Assembly (NCBI RefSeq): GCF_052857255.1
Contig: NC_135505.1
Location: 43,726,520 to 43,790,519, forward strand
Origin: Amblyomma americanum
Taxonomy: Eukaryota > Arthropoda > Arachnida > Ixodida > Ixodidae
Length of the DNA stretch: 64,000 nt
Reading direction: 5' to 3'
The translations under genes and the position numbers were made by a program. Under the pieces are notes generated by a model. The model did not search any database and was not told where the DNA came from. It worked only from the letters and a program-made list of their open reading frames with translations. Shown here in pieces: positions 58,001 through 64,000 of this stretch. Each line of letters opens with the position of its first letter. Within the stretch, counting starts at the first letter, position 1.

Positions 58001-61000
58001 CCATGCTAAAGACTGCGTTTTATATGACATTTACTCCCTCAATAAACATTTTGAGCTTCAAAAATCGTTTCTAGAATGGAGTTCTGGTTTCGGTCCATTG
58101 CTTTTCTATTTTCATAAATGACTTTCCTCGCAACATTTGCCGTGCGTTGCGTTCCCATGCTAAAGACTGCGTTTTATATGACATTTACTCCCTCGATAAA
58201 CATTTTGAGCTTCAAAAATCGTTTCTAGAATGGAGTTCTGGTTTCGGTCCATTGCTTTTCTATTTTCATAAATGACTTTCCTCGCAACATTTGCCTTGCG
58301 TTGCGTTCCCATGCTAAAGACTGCGTTTTATATGACATTTACTCCCTCGATAAACATTTTGAGCTTCAAAAATCGTTTCTAGAATGGAGTTCTGGTTTCG
58401 GTCCATTGCTTTTCTATTTTCATAAATGACTTTCCTCGCAACATTTGCCGTGCGTTGCGTTCCCATGCTAAAGTCTGCGTTTTATATGACATTTACTCCC
58501 TCGATAAACATTTTGAGCTTCAAAAATCGTTTCTAGAATGGAGTTCTGGTTTCGGTCCATTGCTTTTCTATTTTCATAAATGGCTTTCCTCGCAACATTT
58601 GCCGTGCGTTGCGTTCCCATGCTAAAGACTGCGTTTTATATGACATTTACTCCCTCGATGAACATTTTGAGCTTCAAAAATCGTTTCTAGAATGGAGTTC
58701 TGGTTTCGGTCCATTGCTTTTCTATTTTCATAAATGACTTTCCTCGCAACATTTGCCGTGCGTTGCGTTCCCATGCTAAAGACTGCGTTTTATATGACAT
58801 TTAATCCCTCGATAAACATTTTGAGCTTCAAAAATCGTTTCTAGAATGGAGTTCTGGTTTCGGTCCATTGCTTTTCTATTTTCATAAATGACATTCCTCG
58901 CAACATTTGCCGTGCGTTGCGTTCCCATGCTAAAGACTGCGTTTTATGACATTTACTCCCTCGATAAACATTTTGAGCTTCAAAAATCGTTTCTAGAATG
59001 GAGTTCTGGTTTCGGTCCATTGCTTTTCTATTTTCATAAATGACTTTCCTCGCAACATTTGCCTTGCGTTGCGTTCCCATGCTAAAGACTGCGTTTTATA
59101 TGACATTTACTCCCTCGATAAACATTTTGAGCTTCAAAAATCGTTTCTAGAATGGAGTTCTGGTTTCGGTCCATTGCTTTTCTATTTTCATAAATGACTT
59201 TCCTCGCAACATTTGCCGTGCGTTGCGTTCCCAAGCTAAAGACTGCGTTTTATATGACATTTACTCCCTCGATAAACATTTTGAGCTTCAAAAATCGTTT
59301 CTAGAATGGAGTTCTGGTTTCGGTCCATTGCTTTTCTATTTTCATAAATGGCTTTCCTCGCAACATTTGCCGTGCGTTGCGTTCCCATGCTAAAGACTGC
59401 GTTTTATATGACATTTACTCCCTCGATGAACATTTTGAGCTTCAAAAATCGTTTCTAGAATGGAGTTCTGGTTTCGGTCCATTGCTTTTCTATTTTCATA
59501 AATGACTTTCCTCGCAACATTTGCCGTGCGTTGCGTTCCCATGCTAAAGACTGCGTTTTATATGACATTTAATCCCTCGATAAACATTTTGAGCTTCAAA
59601 AATCGTTTCTAGAATGGAGTTCTGGTTTCGGTCCATTGCTTTTCTATTTTCATAAATGACTTTCCTCGCAACATTTGCCGTGCGTTGCGTTCCCATGCTA
59701 AAGACTGCGTTTTATATGACATTTACTCCCTCGATAAACATTTTGAGCTTCAAAAATCGTTTCTAGAATGGAGTTCTGGTTTCGGTCCATTGCTTTTCTA
59801 TTTTCATAAATGACTTTCCTCGCAACAATTGCCGTGCGTTGCGTTCCCATGCTAAAGACTGCGTTTTATATGACATTTACTCCCTCGATAAACATTTTGA
59901 GCTTCAAAAATCGTTTCTAGAATGGAGTTCTGGTTTCGGTCCATTGCTTTTCTATTTTCATAAATGGCTTTCCTCGCAACATTTGCCGTGCGTTGCGTTC
60001 CCATGCTAAAGACTGCGTTTTATATGACATTTACTCCCTCGATGAACATTTTGAGCTTCAAAAATCGTTTCTAGAATGGAGTTCTGGTTTCGGTCCATTG
60101 CTTTTCTATTTTCATAAATGACTTTCCTCGCAACATTTGCCGTGCGTTGCGTTCCCATGCTAAAGACTGCGTTTTATATGACATTTAATCCCTCGATAAA
60201 CATTTTGAGCTTCAAAAATCGTTTCTAGAATGGAGTTCTGGTTTCGGTCCATTGCTTTTCTATTTTCATAAATGACTTTCCTCGCAACAATTGCCGTGCG
60301 TTGCGTTCCCATGCTAAAGACTGCGTTTTATATGACATTTACTCCCTCGATAAACATTTTGAGCTTCAAAAATCGTTTCTAGAATGGAGTTCTGGTTTCG
60401 GTCCATTGCTTTTCTATTTTCATAAATGGCTTTCCTCGCAACATTTGCCGTGCGTTGCGTTCCCATGCTAAAGACTGCGTTTTATATGACATTTACTCCC
60501 TCGATGAACATTTTGAGCTTCAAAAATCGTTTCTAGAATGGAGTTCTGGTTTCGGTCCATTGCTTTTCTATTTTCATAAATGACTTTCCTCGCAACATTT
60601 GCCGTGCGTTGCGTTCCCATGCTAAAGACTGCGTTTTATATGACATTTAATCCCTCGATAAACATTTTGAGCTTCAACAATCGTTTCTAGGATGGAGTTC
60701 TGGTTTCGGTCCATTGCTTTTCTATTTTCATAAATGACTTTCCTCGCAACATTTGCCGTGCGTTGCGTTCCCATGCTAAAGACTGCGTTTTATATGACAT
60801 TTACTCCCTCGATAAACATTTTGAGCTTCAAAAATCGTTTCTAGAATGGAGTTCTGGTTTCGGTCCATTGCTTTTCTATTTTCATAAATGACTTTTCTCG
60901 CAACAATTGCCGTGCGTTGCGTTCCCATGCTAAAGACTGCGTTTTATATGACATTTACTCCCTCGATAAACATTTTGAGCTTCAAAAATCGTTTCTAGAA

Positions 61001-61925
61001 TGGAGTTCTGGTTTCGGTCCATTGCTTTTCTATTTTCATAAATGACATTCCTCGCAACATTTGTCGTGCGTTGCGTTCCCATGCTAAAGACTGCGTTTTA
61101 TATGACATTTACTCCCTCGATAAACATTTTGAGCTTCAAAAATCGTTTCTAGAATGGAGTTCTGGTTTCGGTCCATTGCTTTTCTATTTTCATAAATGAC
61201 ATTCCTCGCAACATTTGCCGTGCGTTGCGTTCCCATGCTAAAGACTGCGTTTTATATGACATTTACTCCCTCGATAAACATTTTGAGCTTCAAAAATCGT
61301 TTCTAGAATGGAGTTCTGGTTTCGGTCCATTGCTTTTCTATTTTCATAAATGACTTTCCTCGCAACATTTGCCGTGCGTTGCGTTCCCATGCTAAAGACT
61401 GCGTTTTATATGACATTTACTCCCTCGATAAACATTTTGAGCTTCAAAAATCGTTTCTAGAATGGAGTTCTGGTTTCGGTCCATTGCTTTTCTATTTTCA
61501 TAAATGACTTTCCTCGCAACATTTGCCGTGCGTTGCGTTCCCATGCTAAAGACTGCGTTTTATATGACATTTACTCCCTCGATGAACATTTTGAGCTTCA
61601 AAAATCGTTTCTAGAATGGAGTTCTCGTTTCGGTCCATTGCTTTTCTATTTTCATAAATGACTTTCCTCGCAACATTTGCCGTGCGTTGCGTTCCCATGC
61701 TAAAGACTGCGTTTTATATGACATTTACTCCCTCGATGAACATTTTGAGCTTCAAAAATCGTTTCTAGAATGGAGTTCTGGTTTCGGTCCATTGCTTTTC
61801 TATTTTCATAAATGACTTTCCTCGCAACATTTGCCATGCGTTGCGTTCCCATGCTAAAGACTGCGTTTTATATGACATTTACTCCCTCGATGAACATTTT
61901 GAGCTTCAAAAATCGTTTCTAGAAT
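52074..61925. repeat. 154-bp satellite array, 64 tandem units
   Basis: Using TCCATTGCTTTTC as anchor, units run from 52091 to 61788 in 63 intervals. Their total length is 63 x 154 minus 5 bases. The 5 missing bases are accounted for by two 152-bp units (loss of TA in TTTTATATGACA near 55560 and 58945) and one 153-bp unit (near 55433). The first two units are clearly diverged; the rest are close to identical. The monomer is AT-rich with a GC-richer core (GCCGTGCGTTGCGTTCCCATG). 154 is not a multiple of three, so no long frame persists. The two identical 79-codon minus-strand frames (55455-55694, 58841-59080) are by-products of a shared 152-bp unit. Confidence 0.97.
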
Positions 61926-62479
61926 ACAGCTCCTTGAATGCTAGGACTTTCGCTTATATAATGATTCTTTTGGAAAAGTAACAACACCAGACCTCATGTG
62001 ATAGTTATGTGCAAACCCTTTTGTCCCGCTTTCCCTCTTAATACTTCCTTGTCTAACGCACTGATTTAATTAGATCCACGGGAATGAAAAAATTGCTATA
62101 CGTCCATCGAACATTAACTGAACCTCCATCGGATAGTAATTAGTGTTCAAAATCATTAAGCCAGACGTTTCTAAAACACTTTCATGCAATCTGGAGTCGG
62201 TGCCAGCCACGAGAAGTCAATCAACTCGATCCAATCGATCAGAAAGTCATTGGTTTTACATTCCTGGCGGTACCGATGCAGTAACGATTTTTCGCTTTCC
62301 GCAGCGCTCCTTTTTTTTTAATTTTGATGCGCTCTCGGCTCGACGGCACCCTCAGCCAAATGAATCCACATTGCGCGACTGTCTACCAAACCACAGGCTT
62401 GCTGTCGCTATAAGTAATGTACTGTGATATCCTCCAAATAACTGAATAAATTAAATTACAGAATAATCGACGGCATTTT
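61926..62479. other. Right flank of the satellite; no gene recognised
   Basis: The array stops sharply after CGTTTCTAGAA. The following sequence is unrelated and has no supported feature. Confidence 0.4.
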
Positions 62480-62501
62480 CCTCGTTGGCGTTCCATAACC
62501 C
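62480..62501 (+). repeat. 22-bp perfect inverted repeat, left arm
   Basis: CCTCGTTGGCGTTCCATAAC plus CC at 62480-62501 is the exact reverse complement of 63862-63883. Outside both arms lies a further CGACGGCA match, and inside both arms CT-rich stretches look alike. The span is about 1.4 kb. Confidence 0.88.
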
Positions 62502-63146
62502 CTCTCGCAACGGCGCCTCTCCTCCTCCTGTACCCTCCTCGCCCTCTTTTTTTTCCTTTCCTTCTATTTTCTCTTTTCCTCCGCCTCCTCGCCTAGTTGT
62601 TCTCCTCTTTCACAGCCGTTCCGTTCTTCGCTCCGTTCCTTTCTTTTCTATAACGTCAGCGGCTAGGGCAAATTTCTGCAGCCGCTGCAGAGAAAGCGAT
62701 TCGGGGACGTATTCTCGCCTTCGGAACGCGTTCGAATCGTGGTGCAGCGTCTTGTGTGCGCTTGTTTTGGAGCGAAAACGCGGCTCTGCGCCCATTTATG
62801 CAGCCACAGAGCCCAGTTCATTAACCGCCGCAGAGAAAGCGATTCGGGGACGTATTTTCGCCTTCGGAACGCGTTCGAATCGTGGTCCAACGCGCAATAA
62901 CGCAAGACAAACTACCCGTAGTCAAGTATTAGGGCCAAGCATACACCACGCGAGAGAAAAAAACATAGGTCGCGTAGAGAAAGCTATTGCGGTCACACTT
63001 ACGCCCGCGAAATCTCGCCGTGAACACTTACGCTCACCGACTGCAGTTAAAGAGCGAGGCAAATCCACTTTGTGCACAAATGTGGGCGCAAACCAACAAA
63101 CGCTAAAACATAGGGCACGTAATTCAGTTGACATTCCGACTGCGTT
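62502..63146. other. Interior of the inverted-repeat element; 60-bp direct duplication
   Basis: 62681-62743 and 62827-62886 are near-identical (CAGAGAAAGCGATTCGGGGA ... GGAACGCGTTCGAATCGTGG), with a 3-base indel. A 242-codon plus-strand frame (62485-63213) starts inside the inverted repeat. It is Pro/Ser-rich then Arg-rich, and the two duplicated blocks fall in different codon phases, so it is probably not a protein. GTTCGAATC within the duplication resembles a pol III B box. Confidence 0.5.
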
Positions 63147-63365
63147 TCACTCATGCATATACATATGTCTTTTCAGAAGGCCAATTAAGCGTTCCTTCAC
63201 TGCAAAGTCATAAGAGTTGGCTCCTCCTAGAAGCCGCTTGGCGTGAAGGGTAGCTTCCAGGGTTTGCGTCGCCAAGCTGTTCCTAGTCTTTGTTTTCATC
63301 AGGTTGATCAGAGAGAAAACTCTGTTCCACTGCAGTGCGGCGAACAGGGAAGCTTGTAGAGGCAA
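63147..63365 (-). pseudogene. hAT-transposase-like C-terminal fragment
   Basis: Minus-strand frame with ALQWNRVFSLINLMKTKTRN followed by SLATQTLEATL. This strongly resembles the hAT dimerisation region in which a 'CERVFSLMNLIKTKTRNRL'-like string is conserved; here the usual Cys-Glu is Trp-Asn. Only about 60 residues are present, with no DDE catalytic part. It lies within the 22-bp inverted repeats but need not belong to them. Confidence 0.6.
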
Positions 63366-63861
63366 AGCCTTATTTCAGGGCGCCCGTCTGCCTCATTGAG
63401 TCTTTAGAGCTCTTCTCTGCAGCGCTTCCCTCATCATCCCTGTACAGTCCGTGCATTTGATTCACCATGTAAATAGAATAAATATATTGTTGTCTCCCAA
63501 TGTCTTCCTGAGTCCCGTCATCCTCGTACCTCCACCCTGCCCGACCCCGCTACCTCGATCCCATCAATGCTTTCCGCACGTGCAGATGGCGCATTGGTAG
63601 ACTCTCAAAATCAAGGTGGTCAAGAAAGGGTGAATAAGGAGCCTATTCACACGGAAAAATTAAAATGACCCATACAGAAAGTAAAATTTCCCTACATTAC
63701 AACAATAATCTATTTTTCCCCTAAACGTTTAAATTCTCTAGATATAGGAGAAAATCCCTAGAGTTGGCAGGCCTGCGCCGAAGGCTCGGAAGAGCTGGCG
63801 CAGTGTAAACGGAAAGAAGAGTGGGCGGGGGGAGAGGAGGAGGGGGCCGGAGCAGCGAGGA
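63366..63861. other. Possible LTR-like stretch and unassigned sequence
   Basis: CATGTAAATAGAATAAATAT near 63467-63490 has the look of a retroelement polyadenylation region, but no second LTR is in the window. The remainder to the inverted repeat arm is unassigned. Confidence 0.3.
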
Positions 63862-63883
63862 GGGTTATGGAACGCCAACGAGG
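63862..63883 (-). repeat. 22-bp perfect inverted repeat, right arm
   Basis: Exact reverse complement of 62480-62501. GC-rich sequence continues to the window end. Confidence 0.88.
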
Positions 63884-64000
63884 ACTCGCGTGCCGTCGGC
63901 TCGCGCGCGCCTCGGTACTGCAGTAAACAAGGCAGCTGAGGCGTGCTTTTTGAGAGCTGTAGAGAAGTTGGCGTTACGACCACTGAGGGTGAACAAAATT
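63884..64000. other. Window end, no gene recognised
   Basis: GC-rich to 63915, then mixed. A minus-strand frame (63738-63983) crosses the inverted repeat and is not supported as a gene. Confidence 0.35.

Noticed and set aside
52074..61925. CRISPR-like array
   Set aside because: The repeats are 154 bp, contiguous and without unique spacers; it is a eukaryotic satellite.
62485..63213. 242-codon plus-strand ORF as a protein-coding gene
   Set aside because: It starts inside the 22-bp inverted repeat, is low-complexity Pro/Ser then Arg-rich, and its internal 60-bp duplication is out of phase between copies. No domain is visible.

Overview
This looks like a piece of a hard-tick (Ixodidae, probably metastriate) nuclear genome. 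The evidence is (i) several tRNA-derived SINE families of a kind I know from ixodid ticks, including one whose head begins CCGCGGTGGCTCAGTGG, (ii) CR1, RTE, Tx1/L1 and I-type LINEs, Ty3/gypsy and Penelope-like remnants with in-frame breaks, (iii) GT-AG and GC-AG introns, and (iv) almost no long open frames outside retroelements. The species cannot be read from the window.

Layout. 1-10.9 kb is dense repeat: an RTE fragment, SINEs, and a three-level nest. A minus-strand CR1-like LINE (1081-2976 plus 9094-9800) was split by a minus-strand LTR retrotransposon (2977-9093, bounded by the 5-bp duplication GCTAA). That element was in turn entered by a plus-strand CR1-like LINE (about 3980-6515). 10.9-28 kb is mostly unannotatable AT-rich DNA holding a 33-bp minisatellite, a Tc1/mariner-like MITE (15437-16115), a broken Ty3/gypsy pol (18.2-19.7 kb) and small SINE/LINE scraps. 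28.4-33.2 kb has a CACGTG-rich block, a CR1 tail and two head-to-tail pieces of a Tx1/L1-clade LINE.

35.8-39.0 kb (minus strand) holds the only convincing host gene: at least four phase-matched coding exons, one of them a 36-nt micro-exon present in two tandem copies. The encoded product has an acidic linker, a basic KRKRARR patch and a BESS-like C-terminus, so a MADF/BESS-type nuclear protein is likely. Its 5' exons (including any MADF domain) were not found.

41-50 kb contains two Penelope-like element ends, a plus-strand RTE fragment split by a minus-strand I-type LINE, a GC-rich island and further SINEs, one with a perfect 13-bp target duplication. 52074-61925 is a homogeneous satellite of 64 tandem units (154 bp) with higher-order structure. 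The right end (62.4-64 kb) has a 22-bp perfect inverted repeat about 1.4 kb apart enclosing a 60-bp internal duplication and a hAT-transposase-like scrap.

The sequences do not form a pathway. The window is one gene tail inside a landscape built by successive retroelement insertions and satellite amplification. No CRISPR array, standalone tRNA/rRNA gene or prokaryotic operon is visible.
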